Translations under genes and position numbers: made by a program
Assembly (NCBI GenBank): GCA_018064605.1
Contig: JAGHUX010000005.1
Location: 372,001 to 436,000, forward strand
DNA: 64,000 bases
Direction of reading: 5' to 3'
Source: Candidatus Limimorpha caballi
GTDB lineage: Bacteria; Bacteroidota; Bacteroidia; Bacteroidales; F082
The notes under the pieces: model-generated
Told to the model about the DNA's origin: nothing
Seen by the model: the letters and a program-made list of their open reading frames with translations, nothing else
Databases searched by the model: none
In this document: positions 34,668-42,686 of the stretch, one piece after another
How positions within the stretch are numbered: the stretch's first letter is position 1
Layout: each line of letters opens with the position of its first letter

Positions 34668-36032
34668 ATGCGTATGGACTCAACAGCATTGACAGTCGTA
34701 ATGATAGGCGGACTGGTGTTTGCGGCGCACGTGTTCACCGAGCTTTTCAGCCGCCGCAGGGTGCCGGACCTGCTCCTTTTATTAATAATAGGTATAGTCA
34801 TCGGGCCGGTTTTCAAGTTTGTCACACCCGAATCCATCGGCGGATTCGGCAACGTCTTCTCGACGATAACCCTCGTAATCATCTTGTTTGAGAGCGGCTC
34901 TGAATTGAGTTTCAAGAACATACGCGACTCTTTCCAGGAGATGATAACGCTCACGGTGGTGAGTTATTTCAGCATCATGGTTGTCATCGGGCTTCTGGGG
35001 CATTACTGTCTGGCGATACCCTGGGTCACCTCGTTCTTCATGGGCGCTGTCCTCGGCGGGGCGGCGGAGGCCATCGTCATCCCGCTGACGAAGCAACTGA
35101 AGGTGACGAGCAACTGCAAGACGACGATGGTTTTGGAGACGTCGTTCAGCACCGTCATCTGCTTCATCACGTCAATAGCCTTGTTCAACGCCATACAGGA
35201 CGACGAGTTCTCCATCGGGCACGTGATCGGCAACGTCATGTCGTCGTTCATCCTCGCCGGCATCCTCGGCTTTCTGGGCGCAGTGTTCTGGGCGCTCGTC
35301 CTGCAAAGAATCAGGACGGTGAAGAACTCGACATTCACCACGCCGGCATTCGTCTTCATCATCTACGGCATCAACTCGCTGCTCGGCTTCTCCGGCGAAA
35401 TCGCAGCCCTGACGTTCGGCATCACCCTGGCGAACATCGACTCAGTTTACAACTCCATCTTCAAAAAGTTCTTCAAGCAACAGCCGAACACCTTGAACTA
35501 CAACGAGAGGATGCTGTTCTCGGAAATAGCGTTCCTGCTCAGGACCTTCGTCTTCATCTACATAGGCATCTCAATGAAGCTATCCGACTGGCACTCCATC
35601 ATCGTCGGGCTTGTGGTCGTGGCCATCCTGCTGATATTGAGAGTCTTATCGGTGAGATACAGCATCACAAGAAAGTCTGACGACTACACCGAGCTCGAGG
35701 CGATGTACATGTCGTGCCTGGTCTCCAAAGGCCTCGCCGCCGCCATCCTCGCCACCATGCTCACGAGAATCGACGTCCCAGGCGCAGAAATGGTGAAGAA
35801 CATCGTGTACTCCGTCATCTTCTTCAGCATAATCGTGACGTGTTCGCTGATCCCGCTGGCCGAAAAATCAGAATTTTTCAAGAAAATACTGAGATTCGGG
35901 CTGTTCTTCCCGGCGAAAAAAGACGGAAAAGCACTCCGAAACGCCGATAAAGAGGACGTGATATTATTGCAACAAACTGATAATCAACATATTATTACAG
36001 GCGAAAATAATTCTGAAAAAAATTGTGATTGA
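34668..36032 (+). CDS. Cation:proton antiporter (CPA1-like)
   Basis: From ATG 34668 (MRMDSTALTVVMIGG; ATG 34674 is also possible, while TTG 34653 falls inside the promoter) the protein has 454 residues with about twelve membrane helices. It ends in a charged cytoplasmic tail after FFKKILRFGLFFPAKKDGK. FTELFSRRRVPDLLLLLIIG near the N-terminus and MYMSCLVSKGLAAAILATML near 345 match the sodium/proton exchanger family, where such helices carry substrate and gating residues. It probably exchanges Na+ or K+ for H+ at the inner membrane. The exact ion cannot be read from the sequence. Confidence 0.88.
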   Translation: MRMDSTALTVVMIGGLVFAAHVFTELFSRRRVPDLLLLLIIGIVIGPVFKFVTPESIGGFGNVFSTITLVIILFESGSELSFKNIRDSFQEMITLTVVSYFSIMVVIGLLGHYCLAIPWVTSFFMGAVLGGAAEAIVIPLTKQLKVTSNCKTTMVLETSFSTVICFITSIALFNAIQDDEFSIGHVIGNVMSSFILAGILGFLGAVFWALVLQRIRTVKNSTFTTPAFVFIIYGINSLLGFSGEIAALTFGITLANIDSVYNSIFKKFFKQQPNTLNYNERMLFSEIAFLLRTFVFIYIGISMKLSDWHSIIVGLVVVAILLILRVLSVRYSITRKSDDYTELEAMYMSCLVSKGLAAAILATMLTRIDVPGAEMVKNIVYSVIFFSIIVTCSLIPLAEKSEFFKKILRFGLFFPAKKDGKALRNADKEDVILLQQTDNQHIITGENNSEKNCD

Positions 36033-36047
36033 TTGAATAAAAAGTAT

Positions 36048-36055
36048 TATTTTTG
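36048..36055 (+). promoter_or_regulatory. -7 element TATTTTTG for rpsO
   Basis: TATTTTTG lies 30 bases before the rpsO ATG. TTG at 36023-36025 is a possible -33 element at 22 bases. Confidence 0.5.
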
Positions 36056-36084
36056 CGCCTCGAAAAGAAAGAAAGACAAAAGAT

Positions 36085-36354
36085 ATGTATTTAACTGCAG
36101 AAAAGAAACAAGAGATTTTCACAGCTTACGGTAAAAGCGCACAGGATACCGGTTCAGCAGAAGGACAGATCGCACTGTTCACATTCAGAATCAAGAATTT
36201 GACAGAACACATGAAGCAGAGCAAGAAGGACGTTGCAACAATGCGTTCATTGGTCGCTCTCGTGGGTAAGAGAAGAAAACTCCTCGCCTATCTGAAGAGA
36301 AAGGATATTGAGAGGTATCGTACAATCATCAAGGAATTAGGTATCAGAAAATAA
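36085..36354 (+). CDS. rpsO: 30S ribosomal protein S15
   Basis: This 89-residue protein has the S15 signature, including DTGSAEGQIALFTFRIKNLT (about 22-41) and LVALVGKRRKLLAYLKRKD (about 61-79), which binds the central domain of 16S rRNA. It is followed by a terminator and then pnp, the conserved rpsO-pnp order. Confidence 0.98.
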   Translation: MYLTAEKKQEIFTAYGKSAQDTGSAEGQIALFTFRIKNLTEHMKQSKKDVATMRSLVALVGKRRKLLAYLKRKDIERYRTIIKELGIRK

Positions 36355-36379
36355 CAGCGTTGTCACTCAACGCGATTGC

Positions 36380-36410
36380 AAAAAAAGGCAATTGAACGTT
36401 GCCTTTTTTT
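36380..36410 (+). terminator. Terminator after rpsO
   Basis: AAAAAAAGGCAA and TTGCCTTTTTTT form a 12-bp stem around a seven-base loop. Confidence 0.92.
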
Positions 36411-36468
36411 GCATTGTTGTATCTATATTCCAAAACAGCGGTTTTTTAATAATTAAAAAAGAATTACT

Positions 36469-38691
36469 ATGGGTCCAGAAGGAATCAAACAGACCTTACA
36501 GGTTGGTAATGATGTCATTACCATCGAGACTGGCCGTTTGGCGAAGCAGGCCGACGGCGCAGCTGTTGTCAGATGTGGCAACACAATGCTTTTAGCCACA
36601 GTCGTGGCGGCAAAAGACGTGAAAGACGACACGGATTTCCTGCCTCTTTCAGTCGATTACAAAGAGAAATACGCAGCCACCGGGAAGTTCCCTGGCGGCT
36701 TCTTCAAACGTGAAGGCAAGCCATCGGACTACGAGATCCTGATCTCACGTCTCGTTGACCGCGCCATCCGTCCATTATTCCCTGACGATTTCCACGCGGA
36801 GATCCAGGTCCAGATCACGCTTCTCTCGGGCGAGAAGAACGTCCTCCCTGACGCATACGCGGCACTGGCGGCGTCGGCGGCCATCAGCGTGTCGAACATC
36901 CCGTTCCACGGCCCCATCTCGGAGGTCCGCGTCGCTATGATCGACGGCGAGTACGTCATCAACCCGCGTGCCGACCAGCTCGACAACGCCGACCTCGAAC
37001 TCATGGTGGGTGCCACGATGAAAGACATCTGCATGGTCGAGGGCGAGTCGAAGGAGGTGTCAGAAGACCAGATGATCGGCGCGTTGAAGGCGGCGCACGA
37101 AGCCATCAAGATGCAGTGCCAGGCACAGCTCGACCTCGCGGCGAGAGTCGAAGGTGCCAACCCGAAACGCGAATACTGCCACGAGGTCAACGACGAAGAG
37201 ATGCGTGCCGAGATGACGGCTCAGCTCTACAAGCCGTGCTACGACTTCGCGCTGACAGGCAACGCCAACAAACACGAGCGCGAGGACGCTTTCGCGGCCA
37301 TACTCGACAATTACCTAACGAAATACACCGAGGAAGAACTTGCAGAAAAAACCCCTATCGCAAAACGTTACTTCCACGACATCGAGCGCAAGGCAGTCCG
37401 CGACGCCATCCTCGTAGAGCGCAAGCGTCTCGACGGCCGCATGCTCAACCAGATCCGCCCGATCTGGACCGAGGTTGATGTCCTCCCGTCATGCCACGGC
37501 TCGGCCATCTTCACACGCGGCGAGACACAGGCATTGGTGACGGTGACACTCGGCACCAAGCTCGACGAGCAGACCATCGACGGCGCCGTCGTCGAAGGCA
37601 CGAACAACTTCATGCTCCACTACAACTTCCCGAGCTTCGCCACAGGCGAATGCAAGGCGAACCGCGGCGTCAGCCGTCGTGAAGTCGGTCATGGCAACCT
37701 CGCGGAGAGAGCGTTGAAGAACATGATCCCCGACGGCGAAGAGAACCCTTACACGATACGTGTCGTGTCGGACATCCTCGAGTCAAACGGCTCATCGTCA
37801 ATGGCGTCGGTGTGCGGCGGGACACTCGCACTCATGGACGCCGGCGTCAAGATGAGGAAGCCGGTGGCTGGCATCGCCATGGGACTCATCACCGACAGCG
37901 AGACAGGCAAGTACGCAGTCCTTTCAGACATATTAGGTGACGAGGATCACCTCGGCGACATGGACTTCAAAGTGACAGGGACAAAAGACGGCATCACAGC
38001 ATGCCAGATGGATATAAAGGTTGACGGCCTCTCATACGAGGTTCTCACCGAAGCACTCGCACAGGCGAAGGAAGGCAGGCTGCACATCCTCGGCGAGATG
38101 GCCAAGACCATCACCGAGCCTCGCGCCGACTACAAGGAGTCAGTGCCGCGCATCGAGAAGATCATCATCGCGAAAGACTTCATCGGTGCTGTCATCGGAC
38201 CCGGCGGGAAAGTCGTCCAGGACATCCAGAAGACAACCAACACTGTCATCGTCATCACTGAAGACGACACTTGCGGCATAGTCGAGATCGCCTCCACGAA
38301 CAAGGAAGACCTCGAGGCCGCCAAGGCGAGAGTCAGAGCCATCGTCGCAGTGCCGGAAGTCGGCGAGATCTACGACGGCGTCGTGAAGTCGATCATGTCG
38401 TTCGGAGCCTTCGTGGAGATCCTCCCGGGCAAGGACGGGCTGCTCCACATCTCGGAGATCGACTACAAGCGTCTTGAGTCGATGGACGGCGTGCTGAAGG
38501 AGGGCGACAAGATCCAGGTGAAGCTCATCGAGATTGACCCGAAGACCAACAAGCTGCGTCTGTCACGCAAGGCCCTGCTCCCGAAGCCGGAAGGCTACGT
38601 CGAGAAGCCGGAGAGACCGCGCGGTGAGCGCAGAGGCGGCGAACGCAGAGGCGGCGACCACAAAGGCCCGAGACGCGACAAGAAAGAGTAA
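36469..38691 (+). CDS. pnp: Polyribonucleotide nucleotidyltransferase (PNPase)
   Basis: The 740-residue enzyme degrades RNA 3' to 5' by phosphorolysis. Two RNase PH cores are present: the first with [21 protein letters not shown], the second with the catalytic region [19 protein letters not shown] (about 487-505). A KH domain ([15 protein letters not shown], about 572) and an S1 domain ([20 protein letters not shown], about 638) follow. It ends in an unusual R/G/E-rich tail ([14 protein letters not shown]) that may bind RNA or a degradosome partner. Confidence 0.98.
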   Translation: MGPEGIKQTLQVGNDVITIETGRLAKQADGAAVVRCGNTMLLATVVAAKDVKDDTDFLPLSVDYKEKYAATGKFPGGFFKREGKPSDYEILISRLVDRAIRPLFPDDFHAEIQVQITLLSGEKNVLPDAYAALAASAAISVSNIPFHGPISEVRVAMIDGEYVINPRADQLDNADLELMVGATMKDICMVEGESKEVSEDQMIGALKAAHEAIKMQCQAQLDLAARVEGANPKREYCHEVNDEEMRAEMTAQLYKPCYDFALTGNANKHEREDAFAAILDNYLTKYTEEELAEKTPIAKRYFHDIERKAVRDAILVERKRLDGRMLNQIRPIWTEVDVLPSCHGSAIFTRGETQALVTVTLGTKLDEQTIDGAVVEGTNNFMLHYNFPSFATGECKANRGVSRREVGHGNLAERALKNMIPDGEENPYTIRVVSDILESNGSSSMASVCGGTLALMDAGVKMRKPVAGIAMGLITDSETGKYAVLSDILGDEDHLGDMDFKVTGTKDGITACQMDIKVDGLSYEVLTEALAQAKEGRLHILGEMAKTITEPRADYKESVPRIEKIIIAKDFIGAVIGPGGKVVQDIQKTTNTVIVITEDDTCGIVEIASTNKEDLEAAKARVRAIVAVPEVGEIYDGVVKSIMSFGAFVEILPGKDGLLHISEIDYKRLESMDGVLKEGDKIQVKLIEIDPKTNKLRLSRKALLPKPEGYVEKPERPRGERRGGERRGGDHKGPRRDKKE

Positions 38692-38694
38692 TCG

Positions 38695-38794
38695 AGTTAT
38701 AAAGTTTGAAAGTTATAAAGTTTGAAAGCATAGCCTTTGAAATTTTATAACTTTCATGATACTTTATAAACTATTAACTTTATGAACTTTTTAA
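38695..38794 (+). repeat. AAAGTTTG/AAAGTTAT octamer repeats with inverted copies before rpoD
   Basis: Direct copies AAAGTTTG, AAAGTTAT and AAAGTTTG (38701-38725) are followed by inverse-oriented ATAACTTTC and ACTTTATAA segments (38746-38770), so the spacer could fold into an imperfect hairpin. It fills most of the pnp-rpoD gap. Confidence 0.75.
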
Positions 38795-38804
38795 CTAATT
38801 AAAT

Positions 38805-39668
38805 ATGAGGCAGTTAAAGATCACCAAACAGGTCACCAACAGGGAAACAGCTTCTTTGGACAAGTATCTTCAGGAGATTGGCAAGGTTGAGTTGATCACG
38901 GCAGACGAGGAGGTCGAGCTGGCGCAGAGAATCCGTCAGGGCGACAGGGCCGCCTTGGAGAAGCTCACGAAGGCGAATCTCCGCTTCGTCGTCTCCGTCT
39001 CGAAACAATACCAGAACCAGGGGCTGAGCCTCCCCGACCTCATCAACGAAGGCAACCTCGGCCTCATCAAGGCGGCGCAACGCTTCGACGAGACAAGAGG
39101 CTTCAAGTTCATCTCATACGCGGTGTGGTGGATCCGACAGTCGATCCTCCAGGCTCTCGCAGAACAGTCACGTATCGTCCGTCTGCCACTGAACAAGATC
39201 GGATCGATAAACAAGATCAACAAGACTTACGCGAAGCTGGAGCAGGAGTTCGAACGCGAACCCAACGCAGAGGAGATCGCCGAGGTGCTCGACATCACCG
39301 AAGCCGAAGTCAAGGAGTCGATGAAGAACGCCGGACGACACGTCTCGATGGACGCCCCGCTCGTGCAGGACGAAGACAACAACATGTACGACGTGCTGAA
39401 GAGCGACGAGGTGGTGACGCCGGAGACGGAGCTCCTATACGAGTCGCTGCGCAAGGAGATCGACCGCGCCATCTCGACGCTGACACAGCGCGAGCAGGAC
39501 ATCGTCCGCCTCTACTTCGGACTCAACGGCGGACATCCGATGACACTCGAGGAAATCGGCGAGAAGTTCGACCTCACACGCGAACGAGTGCGCCAGATCA
39601 AGGAGAAGGCAATCCGACGTCTGAAGCACACAAGCAGAAGCAAAATCCTAAAAAGCTATCTTGGCTGA
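38805..39668 (+). CDS. rpoD: Primary RNA polymerase sigma factor RpoD/SigA, short form
   Basis: This 287-residue sigma-70 lacks region 1.1, as in other Bacteroidota. Region 1.2 reads [20 protein letters not shown]. Region 2 holds [19 protein letters not shown] and the -10-binding helix [18 protein letters not shown] (about 104-121). Region 4.2 has [20 protein letters not shown] (about 246), which reads the -33 box. It is the factor expected to use the TTG/TAnnTTTG promoters marked across this window. A terminator closes it at the edge of the defence island. Confidence 0.97.
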   Translation: MRQLKITKQVTNRETASLDKYLQEIGKVELITADEEVELAQRIRQGDRAALEKLTKANLRFVVSVSKQYQNQGLSLPDLINEGNLGLIKAAQRFDETRGFKFISYAVWWIRQSILQALAEQSRIVRLPLNKIGSINKINKTYAKLEQEFEREPNAEEIAEVLDITEAEVKESMKNAGRHVSMDAPLVQDEDNNMYDVLKSDEVVTPETELLYESLRKEIDRAISTLTQREQDIVRLYFGLNGGHPMTLEEIGEKFDLTRERVRQIKEKAIRRLKHTSRSKILKSYLG

Positions 39669-39693
39669 TCATTTACGAAATCAACAACTGAAC

Positions 39694-39728
39694 GGAGAGA
39701 TGCGGGCGACTGTGTCTCTCCTTTGTTT
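39694..39728 (+). terminator. Terminator after rpoD
   Basis: GGAGAGA (39694-39700) pairs with TCTCTCC (39715-39721), followed by TTTGTTTTT. Confidence 0.85.
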
Positions 39729-39789
39729 TTGGTGGAATATGACCATGAGATTCTGTAAATTATTTTTTACACAAACCGACATTTTTTGC

Positions 39790-39797
39790 TATTTTTG
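39790..39797 (+). promoter_or_regulatory. -7 element TATTTTTG for the hsdR operon
   Basis: TATTTTTG lies 64 bases before the hsdR ATG, after the rpoD terminator, so the restriction operon probably starts here. Confidence 0.5.
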
Positions 39798-39861
39798 CAG
39801 AGTAAAATAGCAATAGGATACTTCTACTTCTTAAATCTATTCAATAAGATAACATTGGCTC

Positions 39862-42663
39862 ATGAATCAGAATCCAGAGCAGATAGCAAGAGACCAAATT
39901 GACGGGTTGCTACAGCAGGCCGGCTGGGTAATTCAATCAAAAACCGAGATTGATTTCTCGGCTGGTTTGGGTGTTGCCGTGCGCGAATATCAAACAGATG
40001 CAGGTCCAGCAGATTATGTTCTTTTTATTAACCGAAAACCTGTTGGCATTATTGAGGCGAAACGCGAAGAAGAAGGAGTGAATCTTACGATGGTGGAAGA
40101 ACAGTCTGTTCGATATGCAAATGCCAAACTGAAATATCTGAACAACGAGCCGTTGGTGTATGTGTATGAAACGACGGGAACGGTTACTCGTTTCACCGAT
40201 TACAGCGATCCGAAACCTCGAAGCCGTGAGGTGTTCGCTTTCCATAAACCTGAAACCATCGCAGAATGGATTCGTAACGGAAGAAGTCTTCGTGGCAGAT
40301 TGCAGGATTTTCCCACATTAGATAAAACAGGTTTACGTCCTGCTCAGATAAGGGCTGTCGAGAATTTGGAGGAATCGTTTAAAAACAATCGTCCTCGTGC
40401 TTTGATTCAAATGGCAACCGGCGCAGGAAAAACATTTACTGCAATCACGTTTATTTATCGTCTGCTGAAATTCGCAAAGGCAAAACGGATTTTATTCCTT
40501 GTCGATACCCGCAATTTGGGCGAACAGGCAGAACAGGAATTTATGAATTTCCGTCCGAACGACGACAACCGCAAATTTACGGAATTGTATAATGTTCAGC
40601 GGTTGAATTCAAGCTATATAGCGAGCGATAGCCAAGTGTGCATCTCTACCATTCAACGCCTGTATTCTATTTTGAAAGGCGAGGAAATGGACGAAAGCGC
40701 AGAAACCGACAATCCTAATGAATCTACTTGGCTGCAGCAAAAACTGAAGGAACAAAAGGCGGTTCCTGTGGAATATACGGCAAAGGTTCCAATCGAGCAG
40801 TTTGATTTTGTGGTGATTGATGAATGTCACCGAAGCATCTATAACCTTTGGAAACAGGTTTTGGATTATTTCGATGCGTTTTTGATTGGCCTTACTGCTA
40901 CTCCAGATAAGCGGACATTCGGTTTCTTCAACGAAAATGTGGTGAGCGAATATACTTACGAGCAATCGGTGGTTGATGGCGTGAATGTGCCTTATGATGT
41001 TTATACCATTGAAACAGAAATATCTAAAAACGGCGGTTTGATTAAGGCTGGTTGGCATATCGATTATCGCGACAAGGCAACCCGCAAGACTCGTTGGCAG
41101 CAAGTTGACGAGGATATGGAATACAAAAAGAACGACTTGGACAAATCGGTGGTGAATCCAAGCCAAATTCGTACCGTTATCCGACAATTCCGCAAGGCTT
41201 TGATGGAAGAGATTTATCCGAACCGTTACGACGAAAACGGGCAGTACGAAGTCCCCAAGACGTTGATTTTTGCCAAAACCGACAGCCACGCCGACGACAT
41301 TATCAATATTGTTCGTGAAGAGTTCGACGAAAGCAACGATTTTTGCAAAAAGGTAACCTACAAGATTGACGAAGATCCTAAGTCGGTGCTGAACCGTTTC
41401 CGCAACCAATATTATCCTCGCATTGCCGTTACCGTTGATATGATTGCAACGGGAACAGATGTTAAGCCACTTGAGGTTCTTTTGTTTATGCGCGATGTTC
41501 GCAGCGCGAATTACTTTGAGCAGATGAAAGGGCGTGGAACAAGAACCATTAACGAGGACTCCTTGCAATTGGTGAGCAAGACAGCCTCGGCAAAAACACA
41601 CTTTGTTATTGTTGATGCTGTTGGCGTAACGCAGACTAAGAAAACCGACAGCCGCCCGTTGGAGCGCAAGCCTACGGTTCCGTTGAAGGATTTGCTGGGG
41701 GCTGTAACCATGGGTGTTGTGGAAGAAGATTTGTTTGTTTCGCTGGCAAACCGATTGATTCGCCTAAATAGGGAAGTCACTGAAAAGGAGCGTGAGAAAA
41801 TAGAATTCCTTGCAAAAGGAAAGAGTTTGGGACAAATGAGTGCCGAATTGTTGAATGTTTTCGATGCAGACAAGATTGAAGATGAGGCACAGTTGGAACT
41901 GCAAAAAATTCCACAATCGGAAATGACGCCTGCCATAGAGGAACAAATTCGCGCAAAGGCGCAACAAAAACTTGCCGATGTTGCCAGCAGTACGTTCAAT
42001 GGCGAGTTGAACGAATATATTGTTACCGTTCGCAATTTGCATGACCAGAAAATCGACAGCATTAACATTGATACTGTTGTGCGCATCGGATTTAATAGTT
42101 TTACGCAAGAAAAGGCAAAGGAAACCATCAAATCCTTTACTGAATATCTGGAGCAGCACAAAGACGAGATTATGGCATTGAGCATCTTTTATAACCAGCC
42201 CTACAACCGCCGCAACCTCACTCTGAAAATGGCGCAGGAACTGCTCGAAAAACTGAAGCAGGACAAACCTTTGCTTGCCCCTTCGTATGTGTGGGATGCC
42301 TATTGTGCGGTTGAAAATGTTAAGGCAAGCCAGCCAAAGGCGGAACTTACCGCATTGGTTTCGTTGGTGCGACACGCCTGCGGAATAGACAAAACATTGG
42401 CTGCGTTCGACAGTGTGATAAATGCCAATTACCAAAAATGGATTCTGCGCCAGAATGCAGGAAACCACAAGCGTTTTACCCCAGAGCAGTTGGACTGGCT
42501 GCGCATGATCAAAGACCATATCATTAGCAGTTATCATCTCGATTTAGACGACTTGGACTACACGCCATTCGATGCCCAAGGTGGCCGAGGCAAAATGTAC
42601 CAGCTCTTTGGTAACGAAATGGAACAGATTATTAATGAATTGAATGAAGTGTTAGTAGCGTAA
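39862..42663 (+). CDS. hsdR: Type I restriction enzyme R subunit (EcoEI/EcoR124-type helicase-nuclease)
   Basis: The 933-residue subunit translocates DNA and cuts unmethylated foreign DNA. The N-terminal nuclease shows a PD-ExK-like pattern (AD at 50-51, EAK at 65-67). The SF2 motor has Walker A ATGAGKT (about 184-191), motif II DECHRS (about 320), motif III LTATPDK and motif VI MKGRGTRT (about 554). The C-terminal helical region mediates assembly with HsdM/HsdS. It is the first gene of the island, followed by the TrlF-like gene after 23 bases. Its partner hsdM lies 5.8 kb downstream beyond hsdS, satD and DUF3307, an unusual split. Confidence 0.95.
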   Translation: MNQNPEQIARDQIDGLLQQAGWVIQSKTEIDFSAGLGVAVREYQTDAGPADYVLFINRKPVGIIEAKREEEGVNLTMVEEQSVRYANAKLKYLNNEPLVYVYETTGTVTRFTDYSDPKPRSREVFAFHKPETIAEWIRNGRSLRGRLQDFPTLDKTGLRPAQIRAVENLEESFKNNRPRALIQMATGAGKTFTAITFIYRLLKFAKAKRILFLVDTRNLGEQAEQEFMNFRPNDDNRKFTELYNVQRLNSSYIASDSQVCISTIQRLYSILKGEEMDESAETDNPNESTWLQQKLKEQKAVPVEYTAKVPIEQFDFVVIDECHRSIYNLWKQVLDYFDAFLIGLTATPDKRTFGFFNENVVSEYTYEQSVVDGVNVPYDVYTIETEISKNGGLIKAGWHIDYRDKATRKTRWQQVDEDMEYKKNDLDKSVVNPSQIRTVIRQFRKALMEEIYPNRYDENGQYEVPKTLIFAKTDSHADDIINIVREEFDESNDFCKKVTYKIDEDPKSVLNRFRNQYYPRIAVTVDMIATGTDVKPLEVLLFMRDVRSANYFEQMKGRGTRTINEDSLQLVSKTASAKTHFVIVDAVGVTQTKKTDSRPLERKPTVPLKDLLGAVTMGVVEEDLFVSLANRLIRLNREVTEKEREKIEFLAKGKSLGQMSAELLNVFDADKIEDEAQLELQKIPQSEMTPAIEEQIRAKAQQKLADVASSTFNGELNEYIVTVRNLHDQKIDSINIDTVVRIGFNSFTQEKAKETIKSFTEYLEQHKDEIMALSIFYNQPYNRRNLTLKMAQELLEKLKQDKPLLAPSYVWDAYCAVENVKASQPKAELTALVSLVRHACGIDKTLAAFDSVINANYQKWILRQNAGNHKRFTPEQLDWLRMIKDHIISSYHLDLDDLDYTPFDAQGGRGKMYQLFGNEMEQIINELNEVLVA

Positions 42664-42686
42664 GACACAAATGAAAATTTTATAAA

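Noticed and set aside
40609..41601. 330-codon frame antisense to hsdR
   Set aside because: hsdR motifs are intact on the other strand. The antisense product shows no domain.
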